64,000 nt of DNA. It comes from Lepisosteus oculatus. Taxonomy: Eukaryota; Chordata; Actinopteri; Semionotiformes; Lepisosteidae. The stretch is taken from contig NC_090697.1 in NCBI RefSeq assembly GCF_040954835.1, forward strand, positions 5,530,501 through 5,594,500, written 5' to 3'. The translations under genes and the position numbers were made by a program. Under the pieces are notes generated by a model that saw only the letters and a program-made list of their open reading frames with translations, searched no databases and had not been told where the DNA came from. Of this stretch, positions 24,801 to 37,182 are shown piece by piece (the stretch's first letter is position 1; each line of letters opens with the position of its first letter).

Positions 24801-27800
24801 CCCCACACTGAAACAGAGAAGTGTTTTTAGATTATATTTTATTGTACTAAAGATAAATGTGTTGTGTTGGTGTATTTGCAAAGCTATTATACATGAAATT
24901 CTCTGATTTTTCACAATAATACTGTTTTCATGTTGAACTTTGTCCTGGTCCTAAATGTTTTCTGGAACTCACAATTAATGCCTCTTCTTCTATTGCACTG
25001 ATTACTTCGAAGAATGTCAAAAACAGCTGTGCAGATTCCCAAAAGCAGACTTACCATAGGTAGAACAGTATTAATGACTGTATCCTCATCTTTGGTGTAC
25101 GAAACAGATCAATGACTGTATACCGTTTCTTCTCCTCCTTACTGTTAATGGGGCCATTGGATTCCTGCAGAAAATAAGTGTGTGTTTTACTGCACTACAG
25201 AAGCAGTTATCGTCCATCAAAAATTCACCTTTAATTCTTCTGAATAGCAACTTCCTTCGAAATAAGTATGATGTGTAAGTCTATGTTGATTTTTCTCCAG
25301 AGAACAAAATAATATACATGTGTATTCTTTTCCCATAGCCGAAGAGCATATTGTAGCACCCTCGGGTTCACGTGGGTAAGCTCCCTCACCGCTGCCGCCT
25401 CAGGTCGGCCCCCCCACCTCTGGGGACTCGAACCCGGGCCTCCGGCGTCACTTAACAGGGACCCAACCAGTTGAGCTAAAGGGAAATCTCCCCTCAGCCC
25501 GGCGGCTGCGGTCCCTGCTATTCACAGGGAAGGGCGGTGACGTCACCGCGCTGGTAAGCCGGCTCGCACAACCTGTAATGTCGGCCATATGCGTTACAAT
25601 ATTTATAAAAACGAGATGAGGGCTTTTGTGCCCTAAACAAAGGTTTAATTACCTAAGACTGAAATTAACATTCTGAGAGTTTTTTTTTTTACCAGTATGA
25701 TCAAATCTAATACACCTGAAGTACTGTAAATGACATGCTTCTAAGCACTGTGTCGTCTTCTGCAACAACAGAGCTCTTGCTACAATGCCCAGACTATAAA
25801 AATCAGAACTGAAAAGGAGAAGTCATTGGGCTGTGGTTCAATTTGCCTAACCTGGAGAAGCTCTATGTCCACTGGAACTGTTGTCCCATTGTCTGCTGCT
25901 GCCTTGCGAATGAGAAGAATCGCTTCGTCTTTCCGCTGGTTTGCCAAAAGCCATCGAGCAGATTTTGGCAACACCCTACGAGCAGAGGCACTGATTCAGA
26001 TCCCAAAATCCACAAAATGCTGCTGACACCAAAATAATAGAACGACATGGTGGAAGACACTTCCGACATCCAAAGCTTTGCAACCCTACAGTTTGACCCA
26101 TTTTATGATGGCAGATCAGCTGTTCAGAATGAGCACCCATCAAAACTCACCTTCCCAAACAGTCAAGGATCAGAAGGAAACCGTTTAGCTAAACCTTTTT
26201 AAATAGCCTGCTTCAGATGGGATTAATCATTTCAATTTTGATAGCTGAGACTTTGAAAGCCTGCTGTACTTCAAGCATGGCCTGTTTTTCTTGTTCGGCC
26301 CCACGCCTGTTTTTAGACTGATGCTACGTTTGTATTTAAGCTTAGAAGTCTACATGAAGCCAGGGTTTCTTTGTCACCACTTACCAGATGTAAAAGATAA
26401 GTAAGAATCCAGGAGCTGAAATTGCTAGTTGTAATTTCCGCCAGTCTCTGAAAAGATATGCAACTCCTGCTAGAAGTATATATCCAATGCCAAAGAAATA
26501 GTCAGTAATGACTCCAGCAAGCATGCGATCCTTTGTGCCTGTCCATTCAGTACCTGAAAGGTCACAAAGAAAGTAAGTTGAGCACTCAGGATGCAAAGAG
26601 TGTTGTTGAACACAAATAATCTTTTCATCTGTTCTATTCTGTGGATGTCTAAGCAGGCGATTTCAGAGCTTTTCTTCACATGGAGCAAAGAGAACATATT
26701 TACTTAGTCCACGATTTTTATGGTAAATATGGGCAAGTATTGTGAGAAAACAGGACTTTAATATTTATTGACTGAAGCCTTTTTATGTATTCTTATGTTC
26801 TCTAATTCATTCTACCTTGATTTCCATAATAGGAAACTATAACACTGCGAAATTTTCATATTGGTGACTAATATGCAGAAATTGTAATGTTAGAAAATAA
26901 TTCCAGTAGACCTAACCAAATTTTCAAGTCCTCAGAGTTTTCAACCTGATTTCTGGTGGGGTTTTTTTCTTCTCTGCATGGATAACAATTTTCCATGTTT
27001 TGTAGAGTTTACCAAAAAGTGTTAACGTGCCCTGTTTGCTCCAGCAGGAAAAAAAAGAATATCTGTAATACTTAAATAAAACACACAAAAAACACCTTAC
27101 ATTGGGTCTTTCTTATTTAAGAAATAAATTTGCTTCTTTGTTTTTATTTGACTGACCTAAAACAAAGGCATTCATGATGACAGCAGAGATTGTTGTCCCA
27201 ATCACAAAACGCAGGAACACATAGACATAGTAGTTGGGAGAGAAGGCTGCACCGACTCCAAAGACAGTCTGGACGGCTAAGCCAAGCAGAATGATACATC
27301 GTCGGCCATACCTGCACAAACAGAAATCATTTTATCACACTCCAGCTACCATGAATCACGTACAGAAAAGGAAGATGGCTGGCTCATAATCTAAATAATT
27401 AGTTGAGCCAAGTGTGGAAAGCCGAATTTATTATGACTAAAATTCCTGAGTGTTGCTATTCCTATTGCAATTCGAAGTGTTAAAATCAGAACCGCGGGTA
27501 GACCCCAGAGTGTTCGTTTTATAAACTCCTCGAGTTAGAGAGTTGAAAATGATTCCTTTGCACCTGAAGACCCCCTGGACAATCTCTGAGGACCCCTTGC
27601 TGAAAAGCCCTAAGCTGTAATGAGATATTTTCAGATTTTCTGCATGCTGTAGCCAGTGGATGATGATAATGCATCACCTTTGTGTGAATGTGTGGTCAGA
27701 ACATGAGCACATTTTTGCTGGCTTATTATATTGATGATGATTACTGTCAATTATGTCATTAACCAGCACCTATTTTGAACTTTTTGATCTAAGAGCCCAA

Positions 27801-29661
27801 TATACAGATGAAACCTAACTGGCACTTTACCAGCAGTGATCAGTCTCATAGTCAGACATGATGTAGACTGATTACTCACACAATACCACAAACTACAGAC
27901 TGGTTGATTGAAAATGCCTGTACCCACATGTTTTTCTGCATTAAGACTGAAAATATGAAAGGAATACAATGATTGTCACAGTGTCATGTTCTGCACATAT
28001 ACAGTCCATTCATGTATCACATACAGTACTGTACAGGAGCTTCATTGCTTGCAATTGCTGTGCATCCAGCTTTCTGGTTGTGAATATCACACTCAAAATG
28101 CTCTCTGTATTTCACAGGAGGTGGAGACACTTGTGGATCCCCAGAAATTGAACCTATGACCATCTCTACTTGAAGGTGTATTAAATGTAAGTTCAAAAGT
28201 GCAGCACTGACATTGTCCTGGTAATATTCTCATGTACACATTTAAAAGGATAGAAACAATTATGCACACGAAAACTGCCATTGACTGCATATTATGAGAA
28301 AGTGTTGTCATTGTGACTTCATTGCAGACTATGGGCGATTGGATGCAGACCAGAAACCAAAATTGGAGCACTGATTTAATTACCTGAGAATAATGATTCT
28401 ATTGGAAGAAACTACAGGAAGAATGTTGATTGCAGCCTTCACAAGTAACACTGAGAAACATGCCTGGCACTGCTTTTATAAAAGTGGAAAGACAGGTATT
28501 TTCGTTGAATCAGGCTCTGGAACATTTCACAACACACCTGAAAATAAAATCTTAATTTTGATTTCTAACTTCGAGGAATACAGTATCAATACCTTTCTTT
28601 GTGTTATTTACGTTAAGTCATGTATCAATATGTAATAGTGAACTTGATTTTGTACTGTACAGTATGTACTTCTTAAGCTTTTCTTTGTTATGTTGTAGCA
28701 TAACCTTTAACTGAAATGAATTCCTGTGTCTTTCACGTTATTTCACATGTGTTGTCACAGGTATTGCAGTAAAAAAAGTTTTTCAAGAAGCAGTTTTCAA
28801 CAACGGCTTACTTACTTATCTGCTAAAGCCCCATAGACCACTGCTCCAACCAGAAGGCCAAACATGTAAATGGAAGAGCCAATGTTGTTCAGCTTGGCAT
28901 TATCACAGACAAGATCCCACTGAGCAAAGAGAAGAAACAAATAAACTGCAGATGCAAATAGCCAATCTGTTGCTCATTTATCTCTAGAAGCACAAATCTC
29001 TTTTTGCTTTTCTTTGGTTAACAACGTTGTTTGACCTGAAGTTGTCTTTTCTTTGCATTATATAATTTAATTTTGGCATTCCCACTCCCAAAACATGTTT
29101 CTGGGTCTTTTGCTTGTGTCACAACCTCCCTGTTTCCGTTGTTTTGCCATAGCTAACCTGATCTTCTGTTCTCAGGCCAGGTTGCCCTGGGCTGACAGTC
29201 AATAATTAGAGGGTGTCCTTGATAAGCCCTGAAAGACGTGAACACACAATGAAAGTCTCACTTTGAAAAGACAATGGTCCTACCTCAGTCACAATGGTGC
29301 TTTGAAAGGTCTCCTTGCTGTACTCCCAGCCTTCAGTGCAGGAGGTGGCAGTGGAATTGTCTGTTGGAGGCCATGAGTGATTGTGGTTGTTAGGAGCAGA
29401 CTGGGGGCTGTAAGCTGAGCAGGACAGGTCAGATCCCTCCGAGCTGGCTGTCAGACTGAAGTTCAGGATCTCGCTGGTTCCAGGGCTGGAGGAGAGCCCA
29501 ACGGAGGGGGCCCGGCACCGGTGAGGGGGGATGGCTCCAGTGAAGATGGACACCAGCATGTGAAACCCCAGCAGGATCTGGGGAAGACAAATCCACACAT
29601 ACAGGATCTTCTGGAACTTGCCAAAACCCCCAATGTGATTAAGCACATCATCAAAATTCAT
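21821..29661 (-). CDS. SLC22-family organic anion/cation transporter (SLC22A13/SLC22A7-like), complete, 9 exons
   Basis: Predicted 12-TM major facilitator carrier that moves organic anions, urate-like or zwitterionic solutes across the plasma membrane; the substrate cannot be read from sequence. Exons from 5' to 3': 29661-29284, 28919-28816, 27311-27157, 26553-26385, 25975-25852, 25164-25055, 24752-24541, 24185-24077, 22037-21821. All have GT-AG borders and phases join without a break to 525 aa. Exon sizes 104, 155, 169, 124 and 109 nt are the usual SLC22 ones. Seen: N-terminal [17 protein letters not shown]1, a large extracellular loop (about 43-126) with Cys49, Cys81, Cys108 and three N-glycosylation sequons (Asn67, Asn94, Asn102), STIVTEWDLVC, MFS motif ADKYGRR (about 159-165), PKSARW (272-277), [23 protein letters not shown] and LPET near the end. 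The stretch [22 protein letters not shown] looks most like SLC22A13; the N terminus looks equally like SLC22A7. Odd: PKSARW has Lys where the family has Glu, and the second loop motif reads NRSRK. The ATG has A at -3. A possible ATTAAA signal lies about 155 nt past the stop. Confidence 0.9.
25349..25602 (-). mobile_element. tRNA-like SINE/MITE in intron 5 of the SLC22 gene
   Basis: On the minus strand a tRNA-like unit has A-box TTTAGCTCAACTGG (25480-25467) and B-box GGTTCGAGTCCCC (25434-25422), the spacing of a Pol III promoter. The block is CpG-rich, unlike the AT-rich intron. The outer ends read TATTGTAGC at the left and, inverted, TATTGTAAC at the right, so short terminal inverted repeats are possible. 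It sits between exons 5 and 6 and does not touch the splice sites. Confidence 0.6.
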
Positions 29662-30525
29662 TCTGAGGCTCTGAATCCAATTGTGTGTGTATGCAAGAAA
29701 CGTTTTTCTTTTAAATTTAACGCAAAAAGTCAGTAAGGCTACTGAAAAAGCAGGCCACAGGTGAAAGAACTAAAAAACGTTATCTGTGGAAACACTTGAT
29801 CAAACGTTAAAGACCAAGCAAGCCCTTTATTAGTTATGCAAGCTTCTTCTCTGCAAACAGGATGAAAAAAATTGCCTGCTGTGAGTGATATAAGCTCTCT
29901 TGGAGGAGTGAAAAAAGTCTTGAGGAGGGGCTATCAGCTCAGATCTGAATAAAAGGTGGAGTTTCATGTACATGTGACACAGCTGTGTTACAAAACATTC
30001 TTAAAAGAGGGTTTTAGGTGGTCAAGGCTTCTTACATGTGATTGTACATACTGTATGTCTTATAAAACAATCGACTGATGTATCAGGTTTTATCTATCAG
30101 GCAGAAATTTAAAGCAACAGTTCTGACACTAGCGGAGAAGTCTAGAGAAGTTTTGCACAGGCTTGGCTTCTCCACTTTTATGAGGAAAAAGCTTTGCAGA
30201 TGGCTTCCCTCATGGGAGAATTACAAAGCAGAAATGAAACCGTGAGATAAAAAGGAGTTTACTGCTTTGATTTTAAATTTACCACTGCATGTGTCGTCTT
30301 TCTCTGCATACATAAACACAAGGCACATACTGTAATACATAATGTCTATCATTATTATTGGTTACATCAATTGTTCTGGTAATTCACTAATGGGCGACCT
30401 GTATTTAGTTTTTACCTGCAAAATTGTGTGAATATCTGACTTTGAGGAATTGTGCAAGGATTTAATAAACATGCTGGAGTGCGAGGAATAATTTTAATAT
30501 AGCGTAAACATTTTTGTAGCAGCTC
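29662..30525. other. Upstream of the SLC22 gene; no gene seen
   Basis: AT-rich sequence. No clear TATA box or CpG island is visible, so the transporter's promoter or any 5' noncoding exon cannot be placed. Confidence 0.4.
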
Positions 30526-30526
30526 T

Positions 30527-30713
30527 TAATCCCTCTCATAATCTCAGTGTCCCATGTTGGGCGCCAGGTCCTCCATGTTGGAGGTTGGGCACAAGGCTAA
30601 CAACCCTGTCCTGTAAGACACTAATGTTACGGAAACAACAACAGGATGTTGCTGCCCCTACATGCCCAGGAGACATAACGGACAAACATCCATCCATCTT
30701 AATCCCTCTATAG
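30527..30713 (-). mobile_element. Short retroposed insert flanked by direct repeats
   Basis: The block is flanked by 'cttaatccctctcata' (about 30527) and 'cttaatccctctata' (about 30699), an imperfect 15-16 bp direct repeat consistent with target-site duplication. The insert is more GC-rich than its flanks ('ggcgccaggtcctcc'); a related LINE or SINE is likely but unidentified. Confidence 0.55.
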
Positions 30714-32935
30714 TACATACTTTATATGTTCTTTGAAAATATACTCAACTCCTTGCTGTAGAAAGCAAATCAAATATTTGTGTAAGGTTGGAATGTCATG
30801 TGTGGTTGACGACGCCTGTCATTGAAATCATTGCTAGAGGTGAGCATAACCACTCTTCCAGTATAATTATTTTAATGTCAATTCCAAAAGATTTTGTTTT
30901 CCAAGATTACACAACTAAATAACTCTCACTCGGCCCTATCGTGAGATATCGCTTCTAAACCTGAGTTCCAGCACTGTAACCCACAGCTGCCTTTATCAAA
31001 GGCTAATAGAAATTCTAACCTAAAGAACTTGTAACTTCAGAAATGGTTATATCACTGCTATCTTGTTTTAAAAGGTGTTGAGCACAAGCATGCCACTCCT
31101 TCATTGTCACCCATTGGTGGGGCGATGGTGTGAGATTCTAATACACAATGTGTGATACATATATGTTTTTAAGTAATAAATGCTTCAGAATCTATATTTG
31201 AATTAAAGGCAAAGTGACCTGTCCTGTGATTCTGAAGCACATTGAATGAATTAAAAGTAAACAGTAGAATAAATCCAAGTAATAGGCACTAATCCAGTGA
31301 ATGTGTTTTGTAACAGGTTTACATCATTTGTTGTGTCACCTTGGCCGGAGAGCTGTTGTCATTACTGTTCACTGTAACAGTATCCTTCACCTTTTCAGAT
31401 CTAGCCTTTCCTCATCCGTCTTTGCTGACTCAAATTCCATGTGAATGAGTTTACACCGACACATTAAACCACGGCCTTGTTCAAACGTCACAAAAGAAAG
31501 AACCTCCGAATGCTGTTCATTTGGCTCTAGTAATGTTCCTCAAATACTGTACTGCTCATTCCTCACTGTCAAGCTGAGTTGCACTTTGGCTAAACAGGAA
31601 GCAATTTAGATTTACCTGCAATCCTTACTGGACCCAGGGGACACTACTGTGGAGCTCTCAAAGCAAATTGTAAAAGAAGATAAAACAACAGAACAACCGA
31701 ATGTGTAATACATTGTAGGTTCCTGGCGATGGACTGTCCTATGACCTCTGCCTATTCCCCCTTAACAGACTCACTCTTTCCTCTTCTCCTGTATTCTGTC
31801 TCTGTGTCCCCGTGTCCATCCAGTCAACGATCTACATACTGTATCTCCCTGAAGTGACTAGCACTCCCCCCTTCACAGTACGACAAATGTGTGTGAACCT
31901 GCTTCACATTGATCAAGCCAGTCTTTTCACACCACCTACACTAGGAAAACCAGAGTTCACGCATTTAGTAGCACCAATGAGGCAAATATTAGAAGAATAA
32001 TGAGCTCCCATTATAATTCCAGATTATGTATCTAAACAATGCAATTTATAGCAAAATGACTATGGCAGGAGAGTTAATATCCATGAGGAATAATGCAATT
32101 AACTTGAGATCAGTTCCCACCACATACAGTATACTGTAGGCCAGACAAGTGTAGTATCTGCAGCTGTGTAACCCATAAAAAGCAAACAGAAGTAGGGAAG
32201 ACAGGTATGTTATTAATCTTACCTTGCCAATGGATTTGATGTGCCTGACGGTGGAAGGATTGATATTGAAACTCTATCCCCTGTGTAGCAGCAGCCAGTT
32301 GACCAGTATCTGATGCACTTTCTCATGTCTCCTTCCACAGTGAGACTCACATGTGCACGGTGCTGCTTATGAATCGCACTTAGTTTTGCACTAAGACCTG
32401 ATTTCCCAGTCCCACAAGTACGTGCACCCGCAGCTCGTTCACCTCAAAACATCCTGACTGTCGGCTCAAACTATGTGGTGTAACGGCACATTGCTACGTC
32501 TGGTGCCCATCCGCTACAAAACTCACCTGACCGACGCCGCTGGCGCTTGGTGCCTTGCAAAACTGGGTAAGTGCAGATCTGTGTGATGTATAATGAACTT
32601 CATTTCCTTAATTAGTTAATGCGGTACAGTACATGCAAAATGACATATGTAGAGGTAAATAGTTTGGAATCATCACAATTACACCTTTACGCCTGGGCTC
32701 ATTGTAACAGCTCCTGTACTCACGTGGGGAGTATTAGATTAATCTGATCTGCACACCCATCACACCATTAATCTTTTGGCAGGCGACAGCCTCCACGATG
32801 ACACCCAAACCTGTGAGAATTGACAGAACTTCCCATCGATCAAAGAAATCTTCCTTTATTGTAGTTACTAGATCGGGTTGGAAGTCAGTACCACCTGTAT
32901 CTAGTTAAATCATTTCACGTACCCGTCATCACATC
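30714..32935. other. No gene seen
   Basis: Mixed sequence with scattered short frames; no exon, RNA gene or clear repeat recognised. Confidence 0.4.
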
Positions 32936-33179
32936 ACAGTATTTAAGATCAGCATCAGCATTATTTCTCTGCTTAGTCTCAGTGCTTGTCACAAGTCTTG
33001 GTGTCCTGCTCTGTGCATGCTACTTTAATCCTCTGGTTTCACTTGGCTTGTTGTTGTGGGCTACTGTATCTCTGAGCCCTGCCTGCTTCTCAGCTCTGTC
33101 TTTGGATTTCCCTGCTGGTACCTCAGCTACATGTCTTCTCGGCTTGAACTTGGTTTGTGACGACTATGGCTTGGACATT

Positions 33180-33698
33180 CAAACGTTACCATCATAGTTC
33201 TGCGCACAAACTATAGCCGCAGCCCACTCTCTGATCAGCAAAAACACAGGGTCCTCATCTGGCTTAGTGTTTTCTTCTCCTTTGCTGTGTTTCTTTGTAA
33301 TAAATGCATCTCCCCACCGCGAGCCAGATCCCTGCTTCATTGCAAACACATCCATGGAGGAAAGAGTCTGCTCATATGGTAACGGAAAAAACACCAAACC
33401 GTCCCACATTGAATAATGAAGCAAAAAATAAGCCCAGTGTTCTATGTATTTTATGTCAGATAGTAATATAATGGGTTAGATTCAGTCTGTTGAAAGATTC
33501 AAATCCTTGGATCAATTAATAGTGTCCCAGTAGTGTCCCCATGTTTATAATTTTTCTGTTTATTGTTGTATGGACCCATGCCGAATAGTCTGAGGTTATT
33601 AGGCTGTCTTAGGATTGTTTTACAGAAGGTGGGCACACAGTGTATTGTCTCATTAGATCTCAAGGATGACGAGAGAGATACATTCATAGAATAATAAT

Positions 33699-33731
<33 letters not shown>

Positions 33732-34193
33732 TCCTTTATTTTATATAGAACTTTTACAGTACCATTATTCCTCTTCCTTTCAGTGGTTTTACAGAACATA
33801 TAGACTACAAATGTCCCACTCTAGGCAGCAATGTAATATGAATGTGATGATGCATATAATTTTCATGTATATTTATCATTATATATACATGTAGTATGCA
33901 TAGTCAGTACACCTCCTCTCGTTTGTAACCTTTCCTGTCTTCTTATGTGTGTCTCTGAAGTTGGAGGTGCCAGGAGCAGGGATCTGACTCGCGGTGGGGA
34001 GATGCATTTATTACAGAGAAACACAGCAAAGGAGAAGAGAACACTAAGCCAGATGAGGACCCTGTGTTTTTGCTGATCATGATTTAGAGAACTGATGCTT
34101 TAAAGCACAGCGAACTGGCTGTGTAACCCACATAACCCACAGAGAGTGGGCTGCAGCTATAGTTTGTGCACAGAAATATGATTTTAACGTTTG
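33180..34193. mobile_element. Large inverted-repeat structure (possible DNA transposon or tandem-inverted insertion)
   Basis: Left arm 33180-33337 and right arm 33973-34193 are inverted copies: 'aaactatagccgcagcccac', 'tgatcagcaaaaacacaggg' and 'ctccccaccgcgagccagatc' recur reversed as 'gcggtggggagatgcattta', 'ccctgtgtttttgctgatca' and 'gggctgcagctatagtttg'. The right arm has 62 nt (34080-34141) absent from the left. The 635-nt spacer holds the (AAT)n tract and no transposase frame. Confidence 0.75.
33693..33731. repeat. (AAT)n microsatellite
   Basis: A run of ATA/TAA units broken once by 'ttt', within the spacer of the inverted-repeat structure. Confidence 0.9.
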
Positions 34194-34199
34194 GGTGTG

Positions 34200-35120
34200 T
34201 GGTGCCTTTAAAATAACTATAAACTCTTATTGTTTAGATGTGAATCCAAGTCCTGCACCGCAAGACTTGTTCTTAAAACTGTCTGGTGGTAAGAAAAATC
34301 ACAAAATTGAATCTGACGCTGGCCTATCAGCACTTAACTTTGGCTAATGATGCAAAACCATATATGCCTATAAATACTCACAAGAGTTTATTACAGTTAA
34401 CAGCATGCCTTATGGTGCTGCTCTGTGCTTTTGCTGACTTTCAGAAATCTGTGTATCAGATTTTGTAAGGGCTACAGTGACAAAAACAGTTTGCAAACCC
34501 CTTAGGATTTTCATATATTTCACATCTTTGTAACCCGAAGTGTTATTTGATATTAATCCAAGCCCTACTAACAGATAAGTGATCCTGGTGAAACTAATTA
34601 CATAAAACATGTACTCTAAAATGACGCAACATTCAATATCCATGTGTGACGGAGTGTGTGAATCTTTATACGCAGTATCTGGTGGTGCCCCCTGTAGCAA
34701 CAAGCACTGGGACTTTGCTTCCTGCAGCCGTTGAACGACCTCTCACAGAAGTCTGACCCCGTGCTCCTCACACGCCTCTTTCAGCTCTGTGGCTCTTGAG
34801 GGCTGCCTTGCAGGGACAGCTCACCTCAGAAGGTCACTGGTGCTGATCTCCCTGCCCTCTCCACCGCCCATCATTCACATGTTTTGCATAAGCAAATTCC
34901 ATCTGTGACGATCCTTCACACCCCTTGTTTAATAACTTCTAGTCCCGCCCCCGTCAGAACGCAGATACCGACTCCCCAACTCCAAACCCAATAGATTTAA
35001 GTTCTTGTTCATACCTGTAGCCATATTGTTACTTAATACTTGATTTTCTATGCAAATATGTATGCAAATTGTTGTTCTTGTCATGTTTTTTTTTTCTGTC
35101 CGTCTGCACACCAACATTGC
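34200..35120. other. No gene seen
   Basis: No supported feature; short frames only. Confidence 0.4.
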
Positions 35121-35124
35121 CCCC

Positions 35125-35270
35125 TCGGGGATGGTAAAGACTCTCTCTCAGGTCCTGCCACAGCATTTCAATCGGGTTTAAGTCTGGAGTTTCTTCATCT
35201 GTAGCCGTTCTTCTGTAGATCTGCTTGTACAGCGTGTTTAGGATCATTGTCTTGTGACTGTAACTGTAGC
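35125..35270 (-). pseudogene. Tc1/mariner-like transposase relic
   Basis: The minus strand reads ATDEETPDLNPIEMLWQDLRES, matching the end of the Tc1 DDE domain (SPDLNPIE.LW). Upstream residues do not continue as a recognisable catalytic core. Confidence 0.55.
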
Positions 35271-35274
35271 CGAT

Positions 35275-36415
35275 GCCATCAAGTAAGCAGAACCCTGTGC
35301 GGTGCTTAGTCTGGTTTCGAGGAACAAACAGGTGTGAAAGGAAGGTCCTAAAAAAGCAACAATCCAAGAGCCAGAGCCAAAAGTCAAAAAGCCGGGAGAG
35401 CTCATCAGGAGAAAGCGCGCGGAAAGACATTGCCGTAGCAAAGTGCTCACCAGGGTGAGTGACTCCCATACCAAGCGTCGGGAAGTGGGAAGCGAAAGTT
35501 TAAATCGTGAAGAGGACAGGTGCGAGGGATTAATCAGATGATTAGATTAATTAGGTACCGTGCTTGGTGGTAACGGTAACAAGAGGATCTTTCGGTTCAG
35601 CTTCAGGTCACAGATGGACGCCTGCCACCTTCTCCTCTAGAGTGTGCTGATCCAGTGCAGCATTCCTGGTTGTGTTGATGATGGAAAGCTGTCCAAGATC
35701 TGAGACAGCAAAGTAGCCTCAGACCCTCACAGTTAATAGCTTTGTAAGAGGCAGGTAGTCAGGACAGCCCACAGCAAAACCAGACCGAGGACAGCAGTGA
35801 GATTAATTTTCTTCATCTCACAATGTGTGCGCTGTGGGAGTTCCACGACGCATGTAAAACTCAGAGATGCAAGGCAAGCATCAGAGGTTAAATACACTTT
35901 TTGGGTGGGGATGGCTGACTATTCCCCCACCTGCACTATCACAGTCTATCTTAATTGATTAATAAGTTGCCGAGAGCAGTAAACTGTCACCGTCTGACCA
36001 TCCCTTCTACCCTCCCAGCATACAACTCATAATACTCCTCCCTAGTCTGCTTCACCTGCATCACCAGAACTTTGGACCAAATAAAGAGGGTCTCCATAGC
36101 AACCCCAGGACACAGGGATGCTGAACTTGAACCTTCAAGGGTAGTACATTCCCCCCTTAATGTTCTCTGGAAACCAGTTTGTACCAACGCTTATCAGGAT
36201 GTTGTAGTACCACCATTTCCTAGTCCCTGCCATCAAGGCTGTGTTATGTCTTCCTTGACAGTCCAATAAACATTCTCCAGATATGCTGTGGGATGCTGGG
36301 CAGCTGGTTCAGTATACATGAATGAATACCTTCTCATATAACTTTAACCAGAGGGACAAAGTGGAATGATTCAAAATGTTTCTAATACAAAAGTGTAGTT
36401 GCATACAGTATATAC
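35275..36415. other. No gene seen
   Basis: Contains a moderately GC-rich piece at 35.27-35.47 kb without recognisable coding content; otherwise nothing supported. Confidence 0.35.
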
Positions 36416-36419
36416 AGTA

Positions 36420-36545
36420 GATCAAGTAGGCAGCTGCATCAGAATGCTTAGCCTGCAGAGGAACAAGTACAGGTTTAATCCAGGCCGAAAAGAGAAGAAA
36501 AGAAACAACGTTTCAGCTGTGGAGCCTTCTTCCGGTGTGTTCTAC
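36420..36545 (-). repeat. Penelope-like/foldback repeat copy
   Basis: 'ggcagctgcatcagaatgct', 'gaggaacaagtacaggttta' and 'aacaacgtttcagctgtgga', 'gccttcttccggtg': single-armed copy of the element at 20.07 kb. Confidence 0.7.
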
Positions 36546-36699
36546 AGTACATATACATTAGTAATAATAAAATAATCAACGTCGATCACCTGAGAACCAA
36601 TCATTAATGGTGATTTCAGTATAAATGATTGGCATAAAGCGAGATTAAATCTTTCAGTCCCTTCAGTTTCTAACAACAGCAGAAATGAAACATTGGTTT

Positions 36700-36935
36700 T
36701 AGTTTACATTGGGACCAGTAGGGGGCGCTGAGCCTGCATGGATCCTAACACCCCTGTATAGTGACGGGGACACTACACCGTAAAAAAATACAAACATCCC
36801 CTTCGGATGAGACATAAAGCTGAGGTCCTGACTCTCTGTGTTCTTTAAAAATCCCAGGGCATATCTCGTAAAATGTGTAGGGGTGTTACCCTGGTGTCCT
36901 GGCCAAATTTCCCCCTTTGGCCTTGTGGCGTCTCC
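36700..36935 (+). repeat. 5S-derived SINE, internal fragment
   Basis: 'gggaccagtagggggcgctg', 'tatagtgacggggacactac', 'tgactctctgtg' and 'gtcctggccaaatttccccc' match the body of the family; both ends are missing. It shows the uninterrupted form of the site broken at 12660. Confidence 0.85.
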
Positions 36936-37182
36936 GGGGGAAAGGTTTATGTAAATGAGATAAAGTACTCACCCCACACTTTCCTTCTTTATCTTCCGTG
37001 GAGATTTACTCTGTTCCTCCAGTCCGTTTAACTTCCAAGCCAGTCCGCAATCCGTCCTCTCCATCCTTATTCAATCCGAGTTCCAAAGTCCACAAAGTGC
37101 CACAAATCCGGGTCGTATCTAAATCACAAACCGTAAACCGTAGTCTTTTTTTCCTTCCGTTACACAAATTTAGTCTCCTTTG

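Noticed and set aside
25415-25490. Genuine tRNA gene
   Set aside because: A and B boxes are present but a full cloverleaf with matching acceptor stem is not evident and the unit is embedded in a longer repeat-like block.
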